A stretch of DNA of 64,000 nt from Pontibacter litorisediminis (GTDB lineage: Bacteria; Bacteroidota; Bacteroidia; Cytophagales; Hymenobacteraceae), in contig NZ_JARDUA010000001.1 of NCBI RefSeq assembly GCF_029360645.1, positions 1,364,001 through 1,428,000 on the forward strand, written 5' to 3'. The position numbers were made by a program, and so were the translations under genes. The stretch's first letter is position 1; every line of letters starts with the position of its first letter. Below the pieces are notes generated by a model. It made no database searches. It saw only the letters and a program-made list of their open reading frames with translations, and was not told the DNA's origin. Shown in pieces: positions 8,185 through 16,597 of this stretch.

Positions 8185-10002
8185 TTAGTTGGTTAGGATA
8201 ATTTTCTTTGTGATACTAGCTTTTCTATTCTGAATACGCAAGGTATAAACTCCCGGTGACAGATGCCCTAATTGCAGAGGCTGCTGCCTACTTTTATACT
8301 TCTGATGATGCACCTGCCGCCCCAGCATATCATACACCTGCACCAGCTCATACGGCTCGCTCAGGAACACCTCACCCCGGCTTGGGTTCGGGAACACCCG
8401 CATGGCGGCGTTATACTTATCATCCTCCACGCCCAGCGGCTCCTGCCCCGTCATCACCGGACGCATCATAATGGCACCCTGAAAAGTGGTTTCCTCGGCC
8501 CAGCCACCAGAGGCGGTGTACGTGAACCGGTGGCCGGCGGCGTGCTCGTTTTTATCGAAACCGATGTTCACGTACCTGCTGCCCGGCTGCGTCCAGCCGA
8601 TGTAAAAAGGCCCCTGCACCCGCACCGGCTGCGTCAGCTCCACCTCATAGAAGCCGTTGAGGGAGTCTGAATACTGTATCTGGAAACTCTGCTGGTAAAC
8701 CGACTCGCCCGGCAAACCATTCGCATCATCCCAAATCCTGAAGGTGATGGAGCTGCCGGAGATATCCTGCCCCACCCTCGGGAAGTATACACGGAAAGCC
8801 CGCACCTGGTCTGTCAGGTTTGCATCGAAGCGCTGGGCCACCTGCGTGTTGCCCGTGCCCAGGAAGCTGAACCCTGCCTCGGCGGTGCCGTCGTCCAGGG
8901 CATAGTAATCGGCAAACACGGTGCTGCGCTCGGTCAGGTCGTTGGCTCGTTGCCGCGGGCTCTGCTCTTTGGTATCCAGCCAGATGCCATGTACCAGCAC
9001 AAAGCTGTCGGAGGCGGGCAGGTTAATATTTTCAACGGTGGGTATACCTGTCACCGGATACTGACGCGCCAGGCCAGGGATGAGCGCCTGCTCCCGCAGG
9101 AAGGTGTCGGCTGCTGCCGTTCCGGCCTTTCGGATGTAGCCGCGCCAACTGATGGCACCCGGAAAGTCACCCAGGTTATTGAGCGTTGCTTGCACCTCTT
9201 CGGCCAGTTCTGCCTCGGGGTTAGCCAGAAACTGGCGAGCGGGCATGGCGGTATAGTTCTTCAGCAGCCTGCTTATACTTTGGCTTATGGCGATGTCGCG
9301 GTTAGTGTTTTGGCCTTTGCGGCGATTCTTGTCCAGTTCCACATAATCCAGGTTCCAGACATCGGCCAGTCCGTTGCGCAGCCCCACGTTACGGAACCGG
9401 AACCGGAAGCCACTGTGGAAGTACCTCGCCTCCCGCAGCCCCACAAACACCTGGGCAAAATCGGTCACCTCTCCCACTGCTGGCTGCCGCCATACTTCCT
9501 GCCAGGTACCGGTATTGTCCAGGAACTCCAGTGCCAGGTAGCGCAGGTTACTCTCCGTCCTATCCGGCACATCGCCCAGGCCGCCCGACTGCCAATAGAA
9601 GCTCAGGTACACAGAGTCCGCCGGCGTGAGGCCGCCTAAAAGTATAGGGGCGGAAGTAAGCGTGTCTGACGGACCGGCTGCCAGCGAGTTAGGGGCGTAG
9701 GCGCGGCCACGGGCATCCAGCCCGTCCAGCGAGGCGACGTTTAGTGTGATCGGGCGCAGGGCGTAACGGTTGTTGATGAACACGCCGCCACTGTTCCACC
9801 GTGCAGTGCTCAGGGTATCTGCCTGCGCAAAGTCATCGAAGAAGGGCAGCGTTTGTTCTGCCGCCAACCGTAGCTGGATTGCCTTTGTATACTTTTGTGG
9901 CTGGCGTGCCTCCTGCTGCAATGGCTGCAGCACTGCCTGCGCAGAGGCTCCTGCGGCTGCCCCGCCAAGTATAAAAAGTATAAGCGCCAGCTGTTTTTTC
10001 AT
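8185..10002 (-). CDS. Secreted protein with type IX sorting domain (type A)
   Basis: 605 residues from the ATG at 10002 (MKKQLALILF), chosen because a typical signal peptide with a SAQ cleavage site follows; the open frame continues upstream for 37 codons without signal-like character. No catalytic domain is recognised in the long central part, which has beta-sandwich-like and aromatic-rich segments. The last about 75 residues are a type A sorting domain: FPNPSRGEVFL near its start, VYDMLGRQV, LSPGVYTLRI, and a basic end (KKIILTN). The protein is therefore expected to cross the outer membrane by T9SS and be anchored or released. It is followed by the rhodanese gene three bases later. Confidence 0.88.
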   Translation of the reverse strand: MKKQLALILFILGGAAAGASAQAVLQPLQQEARQPQKYTKAIQLRLAAEQTLPFFDDFAQADTLSTARWNSGGVFINNRYALRPITLNVASLDGLDARGRAYAPNSLAAGPSDTLTSAPILLGGLTPADSVYLSFYWQSGGLGDVPDRTESNLRYLALEFLDNTGTWQEVWRQPAVGEVTDFAQVFVGLREARYFHSGFRFRFRNVGLRNGLADVWNLDYVELDKNRRKGQNTNRDIAISQSISRLLKNYTAMPARQFLANPEAELAEEVQATLNNLGDFPGAISWRGYIRKAGTAAADTFLREQALIPGLARQYPVTGIPTVENINLPASDSFVLVHGIWLDTKEQSPRQRANDLTERSTVFADYYALDDGTAEAGFSFLGTGNTQVAQRFDANLTDQVRAFRVYFPRVGQDISGSSITFRIWDDANGLPGESVYQQSFQIQYSDSLNGFYEVELTQPVRVQGPFYIGWTQPGSRYVNIGFDKNEHAAGHRFTYTASGGWAEETTFQGAIMMRPVMTGQEPLGVEDDKYNAAMRVFPNPSRGEVFLSEPYELVQVYDMLGRQVHHQKYKSRQQPLQLGHLSPGVYTLRIQNRKASITKKIILTN

Positions 10003-10200
10003 TCCAGACATTAATTTGAGGACAAAAGGTAGCATTTCCGCTACTCTGATGCAAACATTATGGTTGCGACCATGCCTACGTGGCTGCGGTTTAGCGCCGA
10101 ATTCCGGCGCCACTCCGGGCTATGCGTTGGCACTGCCCGGGCACCTGCCGTTGTACTCTTAACGTGCGTGGCGGTTGCCTCCTTGCAACGCTGAGGCAAT

Positions 10201-10232
10201 AAAAAAGCGCCTGCCATAGTTGGCAGGCGCTT
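10201..10232 (-). terminator. Terminator of the ddl-PASTA transcript
   Basis: 12-bp perfect stem (10205-10216 with 10221-10232, loop TAGT), followed on the minus strand by a run of T (complement of 10201-10206). It lies 20 bases past the PASTA gene stop and separates it from the T9SS cargo gene. Confidence 0.85.
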
Positions 10233-10252
10233 CTGTTTATACTTCCGGAGGT

Positions 10253-11029
10253 CTACTCTATTCCCTGCACCGGCTCCTGACCGGCCACCCATAGGTCCAC
10301 CATCTCGCCCACGCGTATTTTGGCTCCCACCTCTGAGAAAGGACGCTGCTTCAGCACGGTTCCGTCCGGCTCTCCGCTGCCCTGTACATAGAAGATGTTG
10401 CCGATCTGCAGCCCCTGCCCTACCAGCAGCACCGAGGCTTCATCCACCGGCATCCCGATAACCTTCGGCATCTCAAACTCTGTCTCGCCCAGGCCATCGC
10501 CCACGTGCAGGTCAACCAAGGCTCCTTTCGCCACCATCTCGCCCGGTTTTACCTCCTTGCCGTTTACAAACTGCTTCAGCACGGCGTTTTGCTGCAGGTC
10601 CGGCACATAGGTAATCTTGCCTTTGCGCAGGTCGTAGCTTTTAAGAATCAGTTCCGCATTTTTAACTGATCCGTCAATCAGCTTCGGCATCTTGATCATC
10701 GGCGGGTTCTTCATATTCACCGAGACATAGATTTTGCGGTTCTCCTTCACCTTAGAACCCGGTGCCGGGTCCTGCGTCAGGATCTGAAACGGCTCCAGGT
10801 CTGGCTTATAGGTCGAGTCGTTGATGAAGTAGCGCAGGTTCTGCTCCTCCAGCAACGTCTCGGCATCCTGCAGCTGCATGCCGGTTATCTTCGGCACCGA
10901 AATACTCTCACCGTGGTTGGTGGTAGATGGCAGGTAATAGTAAAAGAAACCCAGGATCAGGGCCGCCACAATTACGCCCATGATCAACAGGTGCTTGATC
11001 ACACCTAAAAATGTATTCGCTTTAAACAT
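10253..11029 (-). CDS. Membrane-anchored protein with three PASTA domains
   Basis: 258 residues. One transmembrane helix at about 12-30 (HLLIMGVIVAALILGFF) leaves a short cytoplasmic tail and a periplasmic part made of three PASTA repeats at about 42-108, 110-178 and 182-252, each opening with a proline-containing strand (VPKITGMQLQDAETLLEE; MPKLIDGSVKNAELIL; MPKVIGMPVDEASVLL). PASTA modules bind muropeptides or beta-lactam-like structures. There is no kinase domain, so this is a stand-alone form and not a PknB-type receptor. It lies 84 bases downstream of the double Ddl gene on the same strand; the shared cell-wall theme suggests a common transcript ended at 10201-10232. Confidence 0.88.
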   Translation of the reverse strand: MFKANTFLGVIKHLLIMGVIVAALILGFFYYYLPSTTNHGESISVPKITGMQLQDAETLLEEQNLRYFINDSTYKPDLEPFQILTQDPAPGSKVKENRKIYVSVNMKNPPMIKMPKLIDGSVKNAELILKSYDLRKGKITYVPDLQQNAVLKQFVNGKEVKPGEMVAKGALVDLHVGDGLGETEFEMPKVIGMPVDEASVLLVGQGLQIGNIFYVQGSGEPDGTVLKQRPFSEVGAKIRVGEMVDLWVAGQEPVQGIE

Positions 11030-11113
11030 GCGTATTTTGGTTGCTGGTTGTTAGCTTTTAGTTACTGTACTTCATCAACTCTCTAACTCCCAAACGCCTA
11101 AATTCTTTAACTT

Positions 11114-13816
11114 CTAAATCTCCGCTTTCAATCTTGTCCGCTCCATCCCGTACTGCAAAATGCGGTCGATGAAGTCATAGGGTTTATACCCGTTGATGGC
11201 CGTCTGGTGGAAGATGCAGGTAGCCGGCGTCATGCCCGGCAAGGAGTTCACCTCAATGATGATCGTCTCCACCTCGTCGTTCTCCAGCACACGCACAAAG
11301 GCGTCGATACGGGCATAGCCTTCTATGTTCAAAATCTGGGCCACACGCTTCAGGTCCTCCTTCACTTTGTCGGAGATCTTCTGGCGGCGCTCCGGGTCGG
11401 CAGCATAGCGGGCAGGCGTGATGTTCTGTCCCTCTCCGGCCAGGAACTTCTCCTCCAGCGATAGCACTTCGCCCTCAGCCAGCGCCTCCGAGGCCTCAAA
11501 CACCTCGTAGCCAATGGTGCCGTCGGGGTTATACTTGGTCAGCAAACCGCCGGTGATTTCCAGGAAGTGCTTCGCGCCGTTTTTACTGATCAGCGTCTCC
11601 ACCAGGAAGCCAGCCTTGTTCGGAAATTCCTCTTTAAAGCCCAGCGACAGGGTGCGGGCACACTCTGTGTCCAGCTCCTCCATCTCCCGGAAAATCAGGG
11701 TAGTGAAGGCCTCCAACTCCTGACGGTTCTTGATCTTCTTCACGGCAGAGCTGCAGCCATCGTCGGCGGGCTTGGCAATGAACGGATACCTGAACTCCGC
11801 CTCCAGGCTTTGGAAGAAGGCTTCTTTATCCTGCAGCCAATCCTCTTTCCAGGCCATTTTATGGTGCGCCACCGGCACGCCATGCTTAGCCAGGATCTCG
11901 TTGGTTTCATACTTGTTGATGGTGATCTGCGAGGAGCGGATGCCCGACCCGTTGTACGGGATGTGCAGTTTCTCCAGCTCCTGCTGCAGCGCCCCATCCT
12001 CTCCCGGGCGGCCATGCAGGGCAATGAACACCACATCCACCAGGTTCTTCAACTGGTCATAGGTGATGCGCTGCGGCTCCTGCAGGCTGCGGCCTGTATA
12101 CTTGCGGGTAATAGTGGCAGCTTCCTCCGTGATCTGGGCCAACACCGGGTGCGGCTTGCCGCCCTGTTCAAAGTATAGCACCTTCTCCTTAATATCGTCG
12201 GCGTTATCCTTCAGCATGATGTTGATCGGAATCGTGTACAGGCGGTGCGCCTCGTTGCTTCCGGTTAAAAAGATCGGAAGCGGCTCATACTTGACAGAAG
12301 ACGACAGCTTCTCGTAAATATTGCGTCCGCTCTCCACGGAAATATGGCGCTCCGAAGAGTAACCGCCCATGATCACACCCACGCGGATCTTCTCCTGGCG
12401 GTGCGCCTGCTCATCTTTTATACTTTTATCCAGCTGCTGCAGTAAGCGCGACAGCCTTACCGTGTCCTTACCGGTCTTCAGGCGCTCGGCCACCGAGGTG
12501 CGGATAATGTAAGTCAGGAACTGCGACGGGTTCAACCCGATCTCAGCCGCCTGATGGAAGAAGAACGACGAGGGCAGCATGCCCGAGGTCGTGTTCGGGT
12601 CGTTCAGGAAAATCTCTCCTGCTTCAGTAATAAAGCCGTCCAGGCGGGCGTACACGTTAAACCCGAAGGCAGTGAATAGCCTGCTGGTGGCTTTGCGTAT
12701 CTCTTGTATCTGCTCGGTTGGCAGGTTAATTGGCGTGATCTTGCGGCTCAGGCCCGGCAGGTATTTCGAACGGTAGTCGAACACTTCGCTGCCTTTCACA
12801 ATCTCGGTTGGCGGCAGGGCAATTGGCTGCCCCTGCTCATCCTGCACCACAATGCACGAGAACTCCCGGCCCAGTATAAAGGCCTCTACCAGCACCTGCT
12901 GCTCGTGTTCCACGTTTGTCAGCGTGATGCTGTCGGTGGCAGTAGCGCTGAACGTATGGTTGATGTAGTTGAATAGCTCCTCCGGGTGGTAAATGATCTG
13001 GCCATCTTCCAGCACCACCGGCATGCCAATTCCTTCACGGATATCCACCAGCTGCTTCATGCTCATCAGCTGCCTCTCCTCGCCCATCGCCAGCCACTGG
13101 CTCTTGTAAATGGTCTTGGTGAAGAAGCTGCGCTCTACGCCTGCCTCAAACGCATCAAAATCATCCTCTTTGACGATGGACACACCGATTGAGGAACCCT
13201 GGTGCGGCGCCTTGAGCACCAGCGGCAAGTTTAAGTCAGCTTTTAACTGCTCAAATATCTGACGGCGGTTTTCCTTGTTGCTCCACGCAGCGTACTGTAT
13301 CGTTCTGTAGTCCGGCGTCGGGAAGCCATGCTGCTTGAGCATTTCCTTCTGCGCGGCTTTATCGATACCAATTGCCGACGGAAGTATACCGGACCCGGAG
13401 TACGGAATATGGTACCACTCCAGCAGGCCCTGAATGCTGCCGTCCTCGCCATACGGGCCATGCAATGCCAGAAAGGCGAAGTCGAAATGCTGCTTAAACT
13501 CGTTTGGCTGCAGGCGCTTACCGGCTTTGGCGATAATCCTGTCCTGCTCCTCCACTCTTAGCTCACCCAGCGACTCCAGGTAAATCTGCAGGCCGTGCTC
13601 GCTCTCGGGCAAGGCCTCTACCGGTGGGTAAAAGTCGCGGATGGTGCCTTTGTAGATAAACTGCCAGTCGAGCAGAATAAAGTTGCCCAGGCTGTCTACA
13701 AACACCGGAACGGCCTCAAACAGAGACTTGTCTAGATTATCGTATACCGTACGGCCACCTGCAAACGAGATTTCACGCTCGCGCGAAGGGCCACCAAAGA
13801 TGATTCCTACTTTCAT
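11114..13816 (-). CDS. Tandem D-alanine-D-alanine ligase (two Ddl modules in one chain)
   Basis: 900 residues, more than twice a normal Ddl (300-370). Module 1 spans about 1-470 and module 2 about 478-895; each has a Ddl N-terminal fold and an ATP-grasp domain. Module 1: FGGPSREREIS, glycine loop KAPHQGSSIGVS, KY (Y352) in the omega loop, ARLDGF, and FLNDPNTTSGM in place of the usual LEVNTLPGM, so Asp406 stands where Glu is expected. Module 2: MGGYSSERHIS, loop KPADDGCSSAV, KF (F791) in the omega loop, ARIDAF, and an intact IEVNSLPGMT. Reaction: ATP-dependent joining of two D-Ala for peptidoglycan precursors. Both modules could be active, with different second-substrate choice; see findings. 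The ATG at 13816 opens directly on the first beta strand. It is followed by the PASTA gene. Confidence 0.93.
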   Translation of the reverse strand: MKVGIIFGGPSREREISFAGGRTVYDNLDKSLFEAVPVFVDSLGNFILLDWQFIYKGTIRDFYPPVEALPESEHGLQIYLESLGELRVEEQDRIIAKAGKRLQPNEFKQHFDFAFLALHGPYGEDGSIQGLLEWYHIPYSGSGILPSAIGIDKAAQKEMLKQHGFPTPDYRTIQYAAWSNKENRRQIFEQLKADLNLPLVLKAPHQGSSIGVSIVKEDDFDAFEAGVERSFFTKTIYKSQWLAMGEERQLMSMKQLVDIREGIGMPVVLEDGQIIYHPEELFNYINHTFSATATDSITLTNVEHEQQVLVEAFILGREFSCIVVQDEQGQPIALPPTEIVKGSEVFDYRSKYLPGLSRKITPINLPTEQIQEIRKATSRLFTAFGFNVYARLDGFITEAGEIFLNDPNTTSGMLPSSFFFHQAAEIGLNPSQFLTYIIRTSVAERLKTGKDTVRLSRLLQQLDKSIKDEQAHRQEKIRVGVIMGGYSSERHISVESGRNIYEKLSSSVKYEPLPIFLTGSNEAHRLYTIPINIMLKDNADDIKEKVLYFEQGGKPHPVLAQITEEAATITRKYTGRSLQEPQRITYDQLKNLVDVVFIALHGRPGEDGALQQELEKLHIPYNGSGIRSSQITINKYETNEILAKHGVPVAHHKMAWKEDWLQDKEAFFQSLEAEFRYPFIAKPADDGCSSAVKKIKNRQELEAFTTLIFREMEELDTECARTLSLGFKEEFPNKAGFLVETLISKNGAKHFLEITGGLLTKYNPDGTIGYEVFEASEALAEGEVLSLEEKFLAGEGQNITPARYAADPERRQKISDKVKEDLKRVAQILNIEGYARIDAFVRVLENDEVETIIIEVNSLPGMTPATCIFHQTAINGYKPYDFIDRILQYGMERTRLKAEI

Positions 13817-14812
13817 TGAAGCAAAGGTAATAAATGAGGGGCTTAAGTTAAGTAGAATTTAGGAGCTTAAAAATGCAGCCTCCTGATACTTTCATTTGCA
13901 GCATACTTACACGGTTAAAAGGGCTGTGTAAAGCAAAGGGCTTTTATACTTTAGCCGGACCTGCGGTGATGTAGCTGCTTTGGCTGAAGTATAAGCTTCA
14001 TGGCGGCTGGTCGTAGCATCAGCAGAAGTGTAAACCCACCCTAAGAGCTATGCTCGCTAGCTATGAACTCTCGTGTAGCTAATCCAAATGAAGGGAGTTC
14101 TGCAGTACCGGGTTTAACCACCCCTGCCCCTCCGAGGAGGGGAATTAATGAACAATTGTCATCCCCCTGCCCCTTTCCAAGAGGAGCTATACTTGTTTCA
14201 TAGCAAAGGCAGTGGCTATCGAACTTGCTCCCAGCCTTTGGGTTGAGCGCCTTGTGAGATTCCGGTGCCGCCTTGGCGGTATTGCGACCGAAGGGTAGCA
14301 AAGGAAGGGAACACAGCGCGATGCCCGAAGGCGAGGCCTCCCGGCCTGGGAGGGCAGAAAGTATACTATGAAACATTAGGTATGTAAAGCTGGAGGATGA
14401 ACAGTGGCTAGTAAGAATAGCTTGCTTCAGGTTGCGGAAAGCGGTTGATTAGGGAATTATAGCCAAAGTATAAAGTATGGCTTTTCAAGCCACTCGGATT
14501 TCAAATCCGAGGTTGTAGAAAGGCACGGGTTGCAAACCCGCACCAGCAGGGGGGCTTGGCTCAGGCTATGGAAAGCAGTAGCAAAGAGAGGCACAAGCGG
14601 ACGCTTGCGCCAGGAGGAGGGACAAAGGCTCAGGCGAAAGTCTGTGCTAGGAAAAGCCAGACGCTCGCAGGACTTTCAGACGCTGCTAGAGCTATAAAAA
14701 CAGAAAAGCCACTGGCTTGCGGCACAGCGGCTAATCCTCCTTTGGCTATTCGTTTATACTTGTGACGTAGGCACGAAACGCAGACCACGCACAGGTACTG
14801 ATTCAAATTTCT
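13817..14812. other. Gene-free 1-kb region between ddl and dnaB
   Basis: 996 bases without a credible gene. Most of it (about 14070-14650) is copy A of the mosaic intergenic repeat, annotated separately. The word TATACTT/AAGTATA or its extensions occur at least six times in this stretch. Open frames inside it have no start-site support and share their translated sequence with the other repeat copies, so I take them as by-products of the repeat. Confidence 0.7.
14070..14650 (-). repeat. Mosaic intergenic repeat, copy A
   Basis: Read on the minus strand this region shares ordered blocks with 18850-19230 and 57888-58300: a hairpin with GCGCAAGC/GCTTG arms (14590-14611), AAGCAAGCTATTCTTACTAG, GGGCATCGCGCTGTGTTCCC, the block around TCACAAGGCGCTCAACCC, and CCCCTCCTCGGAGGGGCAGG. 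Copy A also holds two exact short palindromes: CTCGGATTT-C-AAATCCGAG (14493-14511) and CGGGTT-GCA-AACCCG (14526-14540). These resemble REP hairpins. The ends are approximate. Confidence 0.8.
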
Positions 14813-16378
14813 TTAAAACGGCGGCTCCTCATCAAAATTCGAGGCCGGGAAACCTCCCCCACCGCCACCGTCGTTCATGCGGCTACCCAAGCGTATGGCT
14901 CCGGGCGTTTCCGTGTCGAAGGTGCTATTCGGCAGCGCGTTAAAACCGCCCATGGCATCTCCCCCGAAGTCATTGTCGAGGTTCGTAAACTTAGTGAACT
15001 TACCAATGAATTTCAACTGCACGTTCTCCAGGGAGCCGTTACGGTGCTTGGCAATGATCACTTCCCCTACCCCTGCCGTTGGGTTGCCCATTTCATCTTC
15101 GGTGATGCCGTAGTATTCCGGACGGTACAGGAAGCATACCATGTCAGCGTCCTGCTCAATCGAGCCGGATTCACGAAGGTCAGAGAGTTGCGGCCGCTTG
15201 TCGCCACCACGGGTTTCCACGGCGCGGCTCAGCTGCGAGAGCGCGATCACCGGCACATTGAGTTCCTTGGCCAGCATCTTGAGGGCCCGTGAAATGGAAG
15301 CAATTTCCTGCTCTCGGTTACCCCCACCCTTGCCGTCGGCGTTGCCGCTCATCAGCTGCAGGTAGTCAATGATGATCATCTGGATGTCGTACTGCGCCTT
15401 CAGGCGGCGGCACTTGGTACGCAGCTCCCGGATTGAAAGGCCCGGCGTATCGTCAATGTAAATAGGTGCCTCGGTGAGCTTAGCGATTTTATGGTTGAGC
15501 TGTGCCCACTCATACTCTTCCAGGCTACCTTTCTTGATCTTCTCCGACTCCAGCTCTGCCTCCGAGGAAATGAGTCGATTCACAAGCTGCAGCGAGGACA
15601 TCTCCAGCGAGAAAATAGCCACACCTTTGCCAAAGTCCACCGCAGCGTTACGCATACACGACAGAACGAAGGCCGTTTTACCCATCGCCGGACGTGCCGC
15701 AAGTATAACCAGGTCAGACTTCTGCCAGCCTGAGGTTACGCGGTCCAGGGCCGTCAAGCCACTCGGTACCCCCGTCAGGCCATCCGACTGCTTACGCTTC
15801 TCCTCCAGTTCCTTAATGGCCTGGTGCATGAGCGAGCGCATGTCGTCAAAATTCTTGCGGATGTTGGATTCCGATACCTCATAGAGTTTGGCTTCGGTCT
15901 TGTCGAGCAGCTCGAACACGTCGGTGGTATCCTCAAAGGCACTGGAAAGCACCTCGGAAGAGATCGAGATCAGGTCGCGCTTGATGGAGTTCTCCGTGAT
16001 GATACGGGCGTGGTACTCGATGTTAGCGGCCGAGTTCACGCGGGTGGTCAGCTGCGTGACGTAGTAGGCTCCGCCCGCCAGTTCCAGCTCCCCGTGCTCG
16101 CGCAGCTCCTGCGTTACCGTCAGGATATCAATAGGTTCTGATTTATCGAACAGGGAGAGTATGGCCCTGAAAATGCGCTGGTGCGCCTCTTTGTAAAAGC
16201 TCTGCGGGCGCAGAATATCGATCACGTTAGTCAGGGCGTCCTTCTCCAACATCAGAGCGCCTAAAACGGCCTCTTCCAGATCAAGTGCCTGCGGCGGCTT
16301 CTTGCCCAACTCCGAAACTACGGGGGCTTTTTTCTGCCAGCCGTTGCGGTTTCCCGCAGGTCGCACATTCATTTTCAT
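14813..16378 (-). CDS. dnaB: Replicative DNA helicase DnaB
   Basis: 521 residues from the ATG at 16378 (MKMNVRPAG); an ATG at 16387 and a GTG at 16393 are also in frame. The N-terminal helical domain that contacts primase covers about 28-130 (LDLEEAVLGALMLEKDAL), a linker helix follows, and the RecA-like motor is at about 195-480. Visible motifs: Walker A ARPAMGKTAF, MIIIDYLQLM (Walker B), LSQLSR (sensor), and SDLRESGSIEQDADM near the arginine finger. The C-terminal tail is glycine-rich and acidic. DnaB is the hexameric fork helicase. A -7-like element TATCTTTG and three DnaA-box-like sites lie upstream, so DnaA may influence its expression. Confidence 0.95.
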   Translation of the reverse strand: MKMNVRPAGNRNGWQKKAPVVSELGKKPPQALDLEEAVLGALMLEKDALTNVIDILRPQSFYKEAHQRIFRAILSLFDKSEPIDILTVTQELREHGELELAGGAYYVTQLTTRVNSAANIEYHARIITENSIKRDLISISSEVLSSAFEDTTDVFELLDKTEAKLYEVSESNIRKNFDDMRSLMHQAIKELEEKRKQSDGLTGVPSGLTALDRVTSGWQKSDLVILAARPAMGKTAFVLSCMRNAAVDFGKGVAIFSLEMSSLQLVNRLISSEAELESEKIKKGSLEEYEWAQLNHKIAKLTEAPIYIDDTPGLSIRELRTKCRRLKAQYDIQMIIIDYLQLMSGNADGKGGGNREQEIASISRALKMLAKELNVPVIALSQLSRAVETRGGDKRPQLSDLRESGSIEQDADMVCFLYRPEYYGITEDEMGNPTAGVGEVIIAKHRNGSLENVQLKFIGKFTKFTNLDNDFGGDAMGGFNALPNSTFDTETPGAIRLGSRMNDGGGGGGFPASNFDEEPPF

Positions 16379-16392
16379 CTCCTCCATAAGCA

Positions 16393-16425
16393 CAAAGATA
16401 TATCCTTATATAACCTGCGCCCGAA
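16393..16425 (-). promoter_or_regulatory. Candidate dnaB promoter
   Basis: TATCTTTG (complement of 16393-16400) is a perfect TAnnTTTG -7 element on the minus strand; a weak TTCG lies 21 bases upstream (complement of 16422-16425). Transcription would begin almost at the upstream in-frame ATG, which favours initiation at 16378 or 16372 with a very short leader. Confidence 0.35.
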
Positions 16426-16485
16426 AAATGTTCGTAAAACTTGCCCACTAGGGTTTCAACAGCTGCAGGGCTTGCTTTACACAGG

Positions 16486-16525
16486 TTATCCACACCAATA
16501 TACACATATCCACAAAGTATCCACA
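16486..16525 (+). promoter_or_regulatory. Cluster of three DnaA-box-like sites
   Basis: TTATCCACA at 16486-16494 equals the DnaA box consensus TTATnCACA. ATATCCACA (16506-16514) and GTATCCACA (16517-16525) share its TATCCACA core. All three point the same way, spaced 20 and 11 bases apart, and are followed by an AT-rich stretch (16526-16552). This fits either DnaA control of the flanking dnaB and mpl promoters or part of a replication origin. Confidence 0.6.
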
Positions 16526-16541
16526 TATTAACCTATAGCTA

Positions 16542-16571
16542 TTTTATATTAAGCGAGGACTTCTAACTTTG
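16542..16571 (+). promoter_or_regulatory. Candidate mpl promoter
   Basis: TAACTTTG at 16564-16571 is a perfect TAnnTTTG -7 element; TTTT (16542-16545) stands 18 bases upstream where TTTG is expected. The ATG of mpl at 16598 lies 26 bases downstream. The upstream half overlaps the AT-rich tract beside the DnaA-box-like sites. Confidence 0.45.
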
Positions 16572-16597
16572 TCTGATTGAGTACACAATTGTTGCAT

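Noticed and set aside
14041..14376. Open frame of 111 codons in repeat copy A and a related one at 18822-19112
   Set aside because: Their translations share the stretch ESHKALNP/GSHKALNP because both lie in the same DNA repeat; no start-site or codon-bias support for a protein.
14070..14650. CRISPR array or insertion sequence as explanation of the repeats
   Set aside because: No regular short repeat/spacer spacing, no cas gene, no transposase-like frame; the repeats are long, irregular mosaics.
16441..16576. Firm claim of an oriC
   Set aside because: Three DnaA-box-like sites and an AT-rich tract are not enough; there is no dnaA or skew evidence in the window.
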